This document shows, one piece after another, positions 46,693 to 54,908 of a DNA stretch of 64,000 nt. The DNA lies in contig NZ_AP017367.1 in NCBI RefSeq assembly GCF_001548395.1, positions 1-64,000 on the forward strand, in the 5' to 3' direction. How positions within the stretch are numbered: the stretch's first letter is position 1; every line of letters begins with the position of its first letter. The DNA comes from Leptolyngbya sp. O-77 (GTDB lineage Bacteria > Cyanobacteriota > Cyanobacteriia > Elainellales > Elainellaceae). A program made the translations under genes and the position numbers. The notes below the pieces were generated by a model, which saw nothing but the letters and a program-made list of their open reading frames with translations, had not been told where the DNA came from and ran no database searches.

Positions 46693-47920
46693 CTTACATC
46701 TTGCACCAGTACAGATGAACGGCTTTTCGGCGGGTGCAATCAATGAGAGAAAAGGGCGTGAAGTCACAAACAACAAGAACAGTGGAAACCATTCTTGGAC
46801 ACGCCCAAGCGTTAGTCTACACCCTGCTCAGCCTGATGCCGAGTGCCTACCAAAGAGACAGCCTGCAAGCGATGCTGGGGTTGTTCCTAGAAGCTCAAGG
46901 GCAACCCTCGCCGCAACACAGTTTGATTAAGTCGGGTAGTGCGTTGAGCCGATTTCTCAACGAGTATGCCTGGCCCACCCGCCAAGTCGTGCGCGTGGTG
47001 CGACGGCAGATCGTGCAGCAACTGTTGCAGTCTGCTCCCAAAGGTCGCCGTCCCTGGTTGCAGGTGGTGGTGGATCTGACGACGTTGGAGAAATGCGGCA
47101 AGTTCAAAGCGTTTGCATCGCTGATTCGTGTGCTGCAAGGCAAGCGAGGATTGCATCTGGTGGTGCTGTATCTGGTGGTTGGAGAGTGTCGAGTGCCCTG
47201 GAGTTTTCGGGTCTGGCGTGGCAAACATCAGCGGACTGCGGTGCAGTTGGCGATTCGCTTAATAGGTAGCTTGCCCCCTGCGTTAACGAGCGCCTTCCGG
47301 GTGGTCATTCTGGCAGACACCGCCTTTGGCAGCGTGGCCTTCCTCAAAGCGATGCGAAAGCGCCGTTACTCGGTAATTGTCGGGGTGCGGTGTGACCGCA
47401 AACTGGCTGATGGTCGCTGTGTGAGCAAACTGGTGAAAAAAGGGCAACAGGTGCGCTTAGAGGGACTGAACTTCCCGGTGACGATTTCTTGGCTTTACCT
47501 CAAACGCGAGCCGAAACGTTTGTCCTCTCGACTCGTCCCCTCAAAGGCAGCACCATCACTTGGTGGGGGCGTAGACGATGGAGCATTGAGGGATTTTTCA
47601 AAACCATCAAACATCGCTTTGGGTTGCATCGCTTTGCTCAGCAGACGCTCAAGGGCGTATATCGCTGGTTGATGTTGTGTTTCCTCAGCTTTGTGCTGGT
47701 TCATTGGGTTCACCGCGCAACTCACGCCAAAGCGACCCCTGATTGGAAAGTCGCTGCAACTGCTGCATTAGACGCCTTGTTCCCGGAAGTCGCAGCTTGT
47801 TTAGCGCTGCTTCAAGTTGAGCGAGCGCGATCCCTGCTCGATTCACTCGGTATTGCGGTGCACTTTGTCCACCTCGCTGAGCTAAAAACGTAGGCTAAAT
47901 GTACTGGTGCAAGATGTAAG
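46693..47920 (+). mobile_element. Insertion sequence with 21-bp perfect terminal repeats and a split DDE transposase
   Basis: The ends are perfect 21-bp inverted repeats (46693-46713 and 47900-47920, core CATCTTGCACCAGTACA). The transposase starts at ATG 46743 and belongs to the IS4-like DDE superfamily: VVVDLTTLEKCGKF holds the first Asp, VVILADTAFGSV the second, WWGRRRWSIEGFFKTIKHRFG the Glu. The frame breaks near 47500-47515: the first part reads to YLKREPK, then ETFVLSTRPLKGSTITWW continues one frame away up to 47893. Either an indel or frameshifting is possible. Flanks share an AT-rich TACTTTTTAC-like sequence, but no exact target repeat is clear. Confidence 0.82.
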
Positions 47921-47943
47921 TACTTTTACCTTTTGCCTTGATT

Positions 47944-48669
47944 ATGTCTCAGCAACCCACCTACGGCCCCCACAACCCGCACCCGCTCTCCCAAATGCGC
48001 ATGGAACTGGTGTGGGAGGGCAAGTATGACGAGTATGGCAATCGGCGCGAGGTGGATATTGCCGGGTGTGCCATGCCGATGCAGAAGATTGAGAGCATTG
48101 ATGAACCCCGGCGGGCAGCGGCGGCAACGGGGCAGTTGGAGCTATTTGAGCAGCAGAATCCCCGTGTGGATGATTTTCGCAATCGGCTGATTTGGGGCGA
48201 CAACAAGCTGGTGATGGCATCGCTGTTGCAGGAGTTTAAGGGCAAGGTGGATCTGATTTATATTGACCCGCCGTTTGATGTGGGCGCAGATTTTTCGATG
48301 CAGGTTCAGATTGGTGATGAGAAAGAAGCCATCGGTAAAGATCAATCAACTTTAGAGATGGTTGCTTATCGGGATATGTGGGGCAAGGGAACGGACTCAT
48401 ATTTACTATGATGTATGAACGTTTAGTTCTTGCAAGGGAATTGCTTGCTGAACATGGCAGCATTTTTGTTCACTGTGACTCAGGTGTAAATTTCCTGCTC
48501 AGAGGCTTATTATCCGAGGTTTTTGGTTTCGATTACTGTGTTAATGAAATTGTATGGCGACGTACAGGAACACATGGCACTACTCGAAGTTTCGGAGTTA
48601 TTCACGATACAATTTTCCTCTTTGCTAAATCTGAAAATTATTGCTTTAACGTACCAACTACACCTTTAC
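47944..48669 (+). pseudogene. Site-specific DNA methyltransferase (type III Mod-like), frameshifted and cut by an IS
   Basis: N-terminal part of an adenine-specific DNA methyltransferase. Residues MRMELVWEGKYDEYG and NRLIWGDNKLVMASLLQEF lead to the catalytic motif DLIYIDPPFDVGADF. The frame is lost near 48400: TDSYLL ends in a stop, and MMYERLVLARELLAEHGSIFVH follows one frame away. One extra T in the TTT run before ACTATG would restore it. Homology ends at 48669, where the terminal repeat of an IS4-type copy begins (CAGAAGTGTTGAA from 48670). The target-recognition part and any Res subunit are absent. Not functional even if the frameshift were an error. Confidence 0.8.
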
Positions 48670-48872
48670 CAGAAGTGTTGAAAGATAGATTAAGCGACGA
48701 AAAAAAGGGACAGAATGCAGTATTCTGTCCCCTAGTAAACAAAAAATGATGCCTGATGATAGCCTCATTTCCGAAGCTTGTCAAATCGATCTTGATGCAG
48801 CTTTGTCCGCATGACTATCCCGTTTTGAACTCGCGCTTGTTCTTTGAAATCTGGTTGACCTTTGTGTTGGAC
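48670..48872 (+). mobile_element. IS4-type element copy D, 5' 200 bp only
   Basis: Starts with the terminal repeat CAGAAGTGTTGAA (48670) and a leader hairpin (48709-48732, GGGACAGAAT... paired with ATTCTGTCCC) also present upstream of copy B's transposase. The transposase N-terminus is readable as DYPVLN-like phrase then LFFEIWLTFVLD. The element ends at GTGTTGGAC (48864-48872), where the ISKra4-type end begins. Confidence 0.75.
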
Positions 48873-48896
48873 GAGTGCATCCCAATTTTGCAAGAC

Positions 48897-50789
48897 TCAT
48901 GTTGAGAATTGCCCATTGAGGTAGGCACAACGTTGCTTCAGCACCTGCGGAACGTTATCTTTGTCCCACTGCGCCCCCGATATCTTGATTCGCCGCCCAA
49001 GTTGTTTAACGGTCGATTCAATTGCCCCGGAACCAATGGAGACTCCTTCAGCTTGATAGTAGCCATAATTGACAATCCGCTGTCGATGCTTGTTAAGGTA
49101 GCTAACGAAATTCGTAACCCGCTCGTGTTGCCAATCCTCAAACTGTGCAATTGCGCCCTCGACATCGCCTTGCCACAAACAGGTTTCCACGGCATCTAAA
49201 CGTTGCACAGAACCACCCACTTTGCCCAAATTCTCAACCAAGTGATACCAGTCCAAAATCTCCCGTCTTTGGGTCTGGTTGCCAATCTGGGTGTAGACAT
49301 TCCAGATCCCATCATGCCCATCTCCAATACAAGTCAATGGGTCAGATAAAGACTGAACATTGACCCAGTTGACCAACTGCTCATTGTCTTGAAAGAAGGC
49401 AGCAACACAGGACTCGTGCAGATTCACTGCCTTGTAATCTCGCCATTCACTCGGTTCTCCTTCGGGTGTTCGCAATCGCACTTTACCTCCATCGATACTC
49501 ATCTCCTCAACCGTTTCTTCCACTTGCGGTAACTCAAAGATTTGACGATGCACTAATCGCTGTTGAGTACTGTGAGAAACCTTTATCCCAGTCAACACTT
49601 CAATGTCTTCTGCCGCCCGCTCATACGATTCATTGGCACTCACCAACAAACAACACCGCTCCAGGTAAGGACTCCATCGTGTGTACGCTTTCACCTCCAG
49701 AATTTGAGCTTGTTTCTCACTCACTTGCAGTTGTCCAAGGATGCTCTCGATGCGACGCTTTCGTCCACTTGTCGTGCCGCTACTTGTTGCAATAAAAAAT
49801 CCCCGATCTCTGGGCTGACATGTTCGAGCAGATGTCCTCGCACTGCCGCCTCAATCCCTGCCAACGTTTTCACTTGCTCTAGGGAGTGTCATCAATTAGA
49901 TAAGCTGTAATCAGCAGTGATTCAGCTATCTGACGATTATGACAACCCGACGCTACGCCCTGCGCGATGACCAATGGGAACGGCTCCAAGATTTGCTCCC
50001 TGGACGAGCGGGGGCGGTGGGAGTCACAGCAAAGGATAATCGTCTGTTTGTCGAGGCAGTGCTATATCGATATCGAGCCGGCATTCCCTGGCGAGACTTG
50101 CCAGAGCGGTTTGGTCATTTTCGCAAGGTTCACACCCGCTTTCGGCGCTGGGCAAAGACGGGCGTGGGGCAACGGGTGTTTCAGGTGCTGTCTGAAGATG
50201 CAGACAACGAATACGCCATGATCGACACCACGATTGTGCGTGCTCATCAGCATAGTGCTGGGGCAAAGGGGGGATGCCAATGCCCAAGCCATTGGTCGTA
50301 GTAAAGGGGGATTGAGCACCAAGATTCATGCGACTGTCGATGCACTGGGCAATCCGACAGGCTTTCACCTCACACCCGGGCAGGTCTGTGACCTTGATGG
50401 GGCTGATGTGCTGCTAGAGAACATTCAAGCTGATACAGTCCTGGCTGACAAAGGATATGACGCAGACCAACGGGTGGTTGAGCGACTCCAACAACAGGGC
50501 AAGGCTGCTGTGATTCCGCCCAAGCGAAACCGCAAGACACCGCGTGAATACGACAAGGAGCTATACAAAGCGCGGCATCTGATTGAGAACTTCTTTGCCA
50601 AACTCAAGCAGTATCGAGCGATTGCGACACGCTATGACAAGTTAGCCGAGACGTTTCTGAGTGCAATTTACATGGCGGCTGCCCTGACTTGGCTTAATTG
50701 ATGACACGCCCTAGGTCAGTTTCCTCGTATAGCAGAGCGGCAAGGGCACGAGCATGGGCTTGGATTTGGGCTTTTTTCTCAGCGTCCAT
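48897..50789 (-). pseudogene. ISKra4-family transposase, interrupted and frameshifted
   Basis: DDE-type transposase of about 350 residues if repaired. It has two independent lesions: an 830-bp IS5-type insertion (49882-50711) after residue 25 or so, and the loss of one T in a homopolymer at 49791-49796 (plus-strand A run), which separates GDFL from ATSSGTTSGRKRRIESILGQ. The C-terminal part (275 residues from 49724) is open and includes the catalytic region with CIGDGHDGIW and GSGAIEST. Confidence 0.8.
49882..50711 (+). mobile_element. IS5-type element (IS427 group), 830 bp
   Basis: Ends GGGAGTGTCATCAATTAG and its inverse GGCTTAATTGATGACACGCCC minus one base (50692-50711), with the dinucleotide TA duplicated on both sides (49880-49881 and 50712-50713). 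Transposase (49939-50701) is in two overlapping frames. The first gives RYALRDDQWERLQDLLPG and MIDTTIVRAHQHSAG; the second gives NAQAIGRSKGGLSTKIHA, VLADKGYDADQRVVE and HLIENFFAKLKQYRAIATRYD (DDE). They join at AAAGGGGGG (50268-50276), a slippery run suited to -1 programmed frameshifting, common in this group. Apparently complete. Confidence 0.85.
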
Positions 50790-50886
50790 GACAGGTATCG
50801 GGTAAAAGTACAATACTCAAAGTTTATCGCTATCGCCAAAGTCTAGAACTAAGCACTTTTACTCATCGCAAAAGTGGGATGCACTC

Positions 50887-51398
50887 AGGAGATTGAGTGT
50901 TGAACCACCCATCATCAGCACGGTCTTCTGTAAATTCGCTGGAATAGCAGTACGATAGGTCTCAATTTGGGTTTCCAGTTGTTGAATGGCGGTTTCGGCT
51001 ACCGTATCGCGTCCGGTTAGCCGAGCTACACCCCGCAATCTGGCTAATGCAATGTCATATCCGCTGCCGCTCATGAGATAGGTTGAAGCAATCTGCCGCA
51101 GCCAGTGCTGATAAAGCCGATGGGGAAATCTCCAACCTAGAATCAGGTCGGGTTGAAGGGTGCGGATAGCTTTCAGGTTTGGCAACATCCAGGAACCGAC
51201 GGAGGTAAATTGTTGGGCGCGATCGCCGAAAAACTCAGGGCGATCGGCAATGCCTTGAGCAAGATAACCCACAGGTTCTAAACCGAGTTCTGCGAGGATA
51301 TCAATTCCGGTTGCGGTGAGGCAGACGATTCGTTCAGCAGGTTTGCTCAAGTGAAGTTCTGTGTTTGTAGCATCGATCGCCCGATAGGATTCTCCCAT
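50887..51398 (-). pseudogene. Siderophore-binding protein-like gene, 3' end lost to ISKra4-type insertion
   Basis: N-terminal 170 residues of a Fe(III)-siderophore (BtuF/FecB-type) binding fold: PAERIVCLTATGIDILAELGLEPVGY, LKAIRTLQPDLILGW and ETYRTAIPANLQKTVLMMGGS. It has no signal peptide from its best start (ATG 51398, MGESYRAIDATNTEL). The gene stops at NLLS where the ISKra4 end begins; the frame reads on a few codons into the element. It follows the methyltransferase gene by 17 bp, so the two formed an operon. A cytoplasmic form of this fold may take part in siderophore processing; not certain. Confidence 0.72.
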
Positions 51399-51415
51399 TT
51401 TCGCTATCCTGGTTT

Positions 51416-52267
51416 TTACTCGGAGTAGTTTCCGATTTGTAATTGCACAATTCGACCAGAGTTCTTGAAGAGTGCTAATGGAATAAACGGAAGCAGTTGT
51501 GCCAGAATACTCCAAGCGATTGGCAACCGTTGTGAATAATTCAAAAATTGACTGAGATAGAACTCCTCATGCTTTAACCAAATGTTTGAACCCCAGGTTT
51601 CAAGTTTGCTGGACTGATCAATTCCCCATTTAAATTCAGCATTCGTTTTCGAGACAGTATCGTGATGCTTAGTAGTGCGTGAGCGTTTACGATTCAGCAC
51701 ATCAAACAGAATTTCAACGGGACTGAAACGAGCATTGATCTGCTGCAATAAGGCTTTATTCTCAGCCTCTGACAGATACATGGATACGCCTTCGTAGACA
51801 ATCATCATCGGCTGATTCGGTTCTCGCTGAATCGCATCCATCCAGGTGAAGTCGAGCATTGATTTGGCAATGAAGTGATGTCGATTGCTCTCCTGGAAGA
51901 ACTTGTGTCGCAGAGCAATCACCTCAGGGAAATCCACTTCATACCAGCGTACTTGACCGTTATCAATCCGAGAAAAGCGGGTACATAATCCTGCACCCAA
52001 ATTGACAATTACCGCACTCGGATGGGTTTCCAGGAAGTTCTGCACGATGCGATCGATCGCCCTCGCCCGAATCACGCAGCCCAGCTGCGATGCCCAGCCA
52101 TTCTCATATTTGCTGAAGTCATAATCCAAGCTTTCTGCAATTTCGACGGCTTTGCGATCGCTCAGAATTGGCTCTGGACGCTGAGTTTCGATCGCACGCG
52201 CATACAGCGTGATCATCAGGGTTTCTGCAACCCCTGTAAGCTGGTCGGTTGGTTCTCGCAGTTGCAT
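51416..52267 (-). CDS. Class I SAM methyltransferase (leucine carboxyl methyltransferase-like)
   Basis: A 283-residue protein of the LCMT/PPM1 superfamily (often annotated class I SAM methyltransferase). Motifs: ARAIDRIVQNFLETHPSAVIVNLGAGLCTRFSRI (SAM-binding GAG), WYEVDFPEVIALRHKFF and PMMIVYEGVSMYLSE. Such genes are found beside siderophore loci in cyanobacteria; their substrate is unknown. It is divergent from the AraC gene; a probable iron box sits in the 92-bp spacer. It would be cotranscribed with the broken binding-protein gene. Confidence 0.8.
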   Translation of the reverse strand: MQLREPTDQLTGVAETLMITLYARAIETQRPEPILSDRKAVEIAESLDYDFSKYENGWASQLGCVIRARAIDRIVQNFLETHPSAVIVNLGAGLCTRFSRIDNGQVRWYEVDFPEVIALRHKFFQESNRHHFIAKSMLDFTWMDAIQREPNQPMMIVYEGVSMYLSEAENKALLQQINARFSPVEILFDVLNRKRSRTTKHHDTVSKTNAEFKWGIDQSSKLETWGSNIWLKHEEFYLSQFLNYSQRLPIAWSILAQLLPFIPLALFKNSGRIVQLQIGNYSE

Positions 52268-52306
52268 GGTGAGAAGTTTCTAAGGATAAAGGCATTGTGG
52301 TAAGAT

Positions 52307-52327
52307 TATTGCAAATTATTCTCATTT
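52307..52327. promoter_or_regulatory. Candidate iron box (Fur or PchR site) between methyltransferase and AraC genes
   Basis: The sequence TTATTGCAAATTATTCTCAT has the 5-bp arms CAAAT and ATTTG around TATTCTC. A closely matching sequence lies just before the TonB receptor gene at 54878-54898. AT-rich 19-21 bp sites of this kind are typical for Fur. The sharing between the regulator and the receptor promoters also fits a PchR/AraC site. Confidence 0.55.
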
Positions 52328-52359
52328 GTGTCAATTGTCAATCTGAACTCACCCCTGCC

Positions 52360-53382
52360 ATGACGCTCATTTTCAATGAATCCAACTGGGACGAACTGGA
52401 ACAGCAGGCTCCCGTGCCATGTCCTGCTCATCTGGTTCTGGATGATTTTGAGGAACTAACCGGTGTGCCCACCTGTTTGGGACGAGGCTACAGTCGCGGC
52501 ATGGCGCTAGTGCCGGGGGTGTGGTTAAACTTCAACGACAAAGAATATTACCAGGACTTCGTCGTAAAAACCCCCGCCCACGAGCATCCAATTCAAATCG
52601 AAGTTTTTCTGTCAGGCTATTTTGATTGCAATATTTATCCCAGATTCGGCGGCACGCGCAGCTATTTCTCGGGCAGTGGCATTTCACCAGGCTATGCCGA
52701 AAGCTACCAGGTGGGGCAGCGGTTTACCTGTATTAATGTCGAGATTAAGCCAGAGGTGCTGGACTCGTTTTTAATGGGCAATTGCCAGCAGTCGTCTCAT
52801 CAGGTACGGCAGTTGTTTAAAGGAGAAGATTGGAAAGTTGCGTTTTATCCCAGTGTCACGCCTGAGATTCGGGCGATCGCCCAGCAGATGTGGGATGCGC
52901 CTTATCGTGGGGAGTTGAAGCGGCTCTATCTCCAGGCGAAGGTGCTAGAACTTTTGGTCATCTACCTTGACTTGATTGCTGATAGCTCAGAACAACCTCG
53001 TGTACCTGGACTGAAACCAGAGACGATCGATCGTCTCCATCAGGCAAAAGAGATTCTGACTCGCCAGCTTGCCCATCCACCCTCGTTGTCGGAATTAGCG
53101 CAACAGGTAGGGGTGAGCGATCGCACTCTGCAACGCGGGTTTCGGGAGGTGTTTAATACGACGGTGTTTGGTTATTTACACACCCTGCGGATGGAGCAAG
53201 CGGAATGGCTGTTGCGAAACCGACAGATGCGGGTGTCAGAAGTAGCTCATGCGGTGGGCTATTCCCATCTGGGACATTTTACCGAGGCATTCAAGCGCAG
53301 GTTTGGAATAACGCCAAAACAATGCCAGAAAGGTGAGAAAGGAACCGTCATGGCATGGATGCAAGGGATGCATTCATCGTGA
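52360..53382 (+). CDS. AraC/PchR-type transcriptional regulator of siderophore uptake
   Basis: A 340-residue regulator. The C-terminal domain has two helix-turn-helix motifs: PPSLSELAQQVGVSDRTLQRGF and RVSEVAHAVGYSHLGHFTEAFKRRFG, the AraC signature. The N-terminal part (IFNESNWDELEQQA; SGYFDCNIYPRFG) is the ligand-sensing type seen in PchR-like proteins, which activate siderophore receptor genes when the ferric siderophore is present. The ATG at 52360 is preferred; the frame to 52297 lies in the promoter. Divergent from the methyltransferase, and upstream of the receptor. The end overlaps the convergent PD-(D/E)xK gene by 35 bp. Confidence 0.85.
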   Translation: MTLIFNESNWDELEQQAPVPCPAHLVLDDFEELTGVPTCLGRGYSRGMALVPGVWLNFNDKEYYQDFVVKTPAHEHPIQIEVFLSGYFDCNIYPRFGGTRSYFSGSGISPGYAESYQVGQRFTCINVEIKPEVLDSFLMGNCQQSSHQVRQLFKGEDWKVAFYPSVTPEIRAIAQQMWDAPYRGELKRLYLQAKVLELLVIYLDLIADSSEQPRVPGLKPETIDRLHQAKEILTRQLAHPPSLSELAQQVGVSDRTLQRGFREVFNTTVFGYLHTLRMEQAEWLLRNRQMRVSEVAHAVGYSHLGHFTEAFKRRFGITPKQCQKGEKGTVMAWMQGMHSS

Positions 53383-53977
53383 TGCCAAAAAGAATAGAGA
53401 GTACCTGATTGAGATCGCTTGGAATGGCGTAGGTGTTGATGTCTTTCTGAATTTGTTTCTCTTGACGTCGCAGCAGCCCAAATTTCCAGGTGTCACCCGT
53501 TGTAACGGTGCCATAAAGGATTGGCGTGGACGAATCTGTCCATTGGTCGAGCGCAATTAGTTCGACAGCAAGCTGAGTGAACCCCCTGGACAGGTCTGCA
53601 TTTTTGGCTTCGATCACGAGCAAACTTTGAGGGGTAGGGATGAAATAGTCAAAACTGCCTTTTAACCAGGCACTTACCCGGACTGGATACTCAATCTTGA
53701 GCGGTGCCTGAATAAACTTACAAACCGTTTTGAGCACAGGAAAAATCAATGCTTCGCGCCGAGCAATTTCTGACGCAGGATCGACCAGCGTCAGGTTTTC
53801 TTGCAATTCAATCCTCAATGGCGCTGGGTCAATTGGCAAGTGCTGGGGCAGTTGCAGCGAGGTGTTGTGCAGCGTGATGCCAAATTCTGCCAAAATGTCA
53901 GCCGTGTCAAAGGGCAGTTCTGCATATTTACTGTACGTGTAGCTTTCAGCCGGATCAAGAATAACAGTTCTGCCCAT
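53348..53977 (-). CDS. PD-(D/E)xK nuclease-like hypothetical protein
   Basis: Unknown function, 209 residues, soluble. The central region SAWLKGSFDYFIPTPQSLLVIEAKNADLS has the Asp and Glu-x-Lys spacing of PD-(D/E)xK nuclease folds (FDY ... VIEAKN), with a following helix GFTQLAVELIALDQW. No named family recognised. It is 27 bp downstream of an Uma2 gene, also a PD-(D/E)xK fold, on the same strand; the two probably form one unit. Their position between the regulator and the receptor of an iron locus looks incidental. Confidence 0.65.
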   Translation of the reverse strand: MGRTVILDPAESYTYSKYAELPFDTADILAEFGITLHNTSLQLPQHLPIDPAPLRIELQENLTLVDPASEIARREALIFPVLKTVCKFIQAPLKIEYPVRVSAWLKGSFDYFIPTPQSLLVIEAKNADLSRGFTQLAVELIALDQWTDSSTPILYGTVTTGDTWKFGLLRRQEKQIQKDINTYAIPSDLNQVLSILFGITMNASLASMP

Positions 53978-54004
53978 CGGTCTTCCTCTTTAAATCTGAG
54001 TGAT

Positions 54005-54721
54005 TTACACCTGATCGGGGTCAACCCCCAGAACGCGAAGTTGCTCGGCTAATCGGGCGGCTTGTTGTTCTGCCGCATCTGCCCGCTGTCGTTCCTGCTC
54101 TGCTCGCTGTCGCTCCTGCTCCAGGGTGGTGAATGATACGCCATTTGGCAAATAAAGCTGCAAATCATAGTCTGACCAGTCAAACCGAATCTCTAGGCGA
54201 GGGCTAACCCAGTTGGCGATCGGATCAATCGGACTGAGCCACTCTTCTTGACGGAGCCAACCACTGAGATCATTGCGTTCGGGGTCATAGAGGTAATATT
54301 CTTCGACCCCGTAACGCTCGTAAAAGATCAGTTTCTTATCCAGTTCAGTTTGGGAGTTGCCAGGAGCGCGGATCTCAAACACCACCTGGGGGGCAATGTT
54401 GTCTTCCCGCCACTGTTGATAGGAGCCACGTTCGCCCTTGGGTCTGCCAAACACGACCATTGCGTCGGTCGCCTGACGGATTTTGGGGTCTCCCTCAACG
54501 GGATACCAGAGTAAGTCACCCGCTACAAACACCGTGGGATCATTGGCATACCAAGCTTCTAAATTCTGCTGGATCAGCACAATCCAACGAAACTGCCGAG
54601 TGTCGTCTGCCATCGGTTGCCCGTCACTGTCGGGGTAAACGACATCTTGTTGATCGGATGCCTGTAGCTGTGAAACCATCCCATTCAGCCCAACTCTGAT
54701 TTCATTATAGGTTTCTCTCAT
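54005..54721 (-). CDS. Uma2 family protein with C-terminal coiled coil
   Basis: A 238-residue Uma2 (DUF820) protein. The core has FVAGDLLWYPVEGDPKIRQA, TDAMVVFGRPKGERGSYQQW, APQVVFEIRAPGNSQTELDKK with catalytic Glu, and ERYGVEEYYLYDPE. The last 40 residues form a heptad coiled coil (TLEQERQRAEQERQRADAA) encoded by a short repeated DNA unit. This C-terminal coil is frequent in one branch of cyanobacterial Uma2 proteins. The role is unknown. Confidence 0.87.
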   Translation of the reverse strand: MRETYNEIRVGLNGMVSQLQASDQQDVVYPDSDGQPMADDTRQFRWIVLIQQNLEAWYANDPTVFVAGDLLWYPVEGDPKIRQATDAMVVFGRPKGERGSYQQWREDNIAPQVVFEIRAPGNSQTELDKKLIFYERYGVEEYYLYDPERNDLSGWLRQEEWLSPIDPIANWVSPRLEIRFDWSDYDLQLYLPNGVSFTTLEQERQRAEQERQRADAAEQQAARLAEQLRVLGVDPDQV

Positions 54722-54877
54722 CAGCAGGCCGCCAAGCTAAAGATGACAGCTGAATAGGACTCACGTTTTCGGTCCTTCTGCCCTCTGCCTTCTGCCTTCT
54801 TGACGCTTCAGGGATAAAAATTGGCGCTCTACCGTATGGCGGTACGGGGGGAAGTTCTGTAATCTTACATCTAAGGT

Positions 54878-54898
54878 TTATTGCAAATAGTTCTCGTT
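54878..54898. promoter_or_regulatory. Candidate iron box before the TonB-dependent receptor
   Basis: TTATTGCAAATAGTTCTCGT, 11 bp before the receptor ATG, matches the sequence at 52307-52327 in 18 of 21 positions. Sharing between the two genes suggests co-regulation by Fur or the AraC/PchR protein. Confidence 0.55.
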
Positions 54899-54908
54899 AG
54901 GTGTGAGC

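Larger units (their letters stand above)
48873..50886 (-). mobile_element. ISKra4-type element, itself interrupted by an IS5-type element
   Basis: Terminal inverted repeats GAGTGCATCCCAATTTTGC (48873-48891) and, at the right end, the inverse with one mismatch (50868-50886). The transposase is on the minus strand from ATG 50789: MDAEKKAQIQAHARALAALL, then the IS5 insertion, then LEQVKTLAGIEAAVRGHLLE, and a one-base shift near 49790-49797 (a T6 run that reads correctly as T7). The main part, 49724-48897, holds YERAAEDIEVLTGIKVS, MSIDGGKVRLR, and IGSGAIESTVKQLGRRI. The left flank is IS4-type DNA; the right flank is a binding-protein gene. Their mismatch shows that the two flanks were not adjacent before insertion. 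Confidence 0.85.

Noticed and set aside
54060..54125. Repeated GCTCGCTGTCGCTCCTGCT-like DNA
   Set aside because: It encodes the coiled-coil tail of the Uma2 protein, not an independent repeat element.
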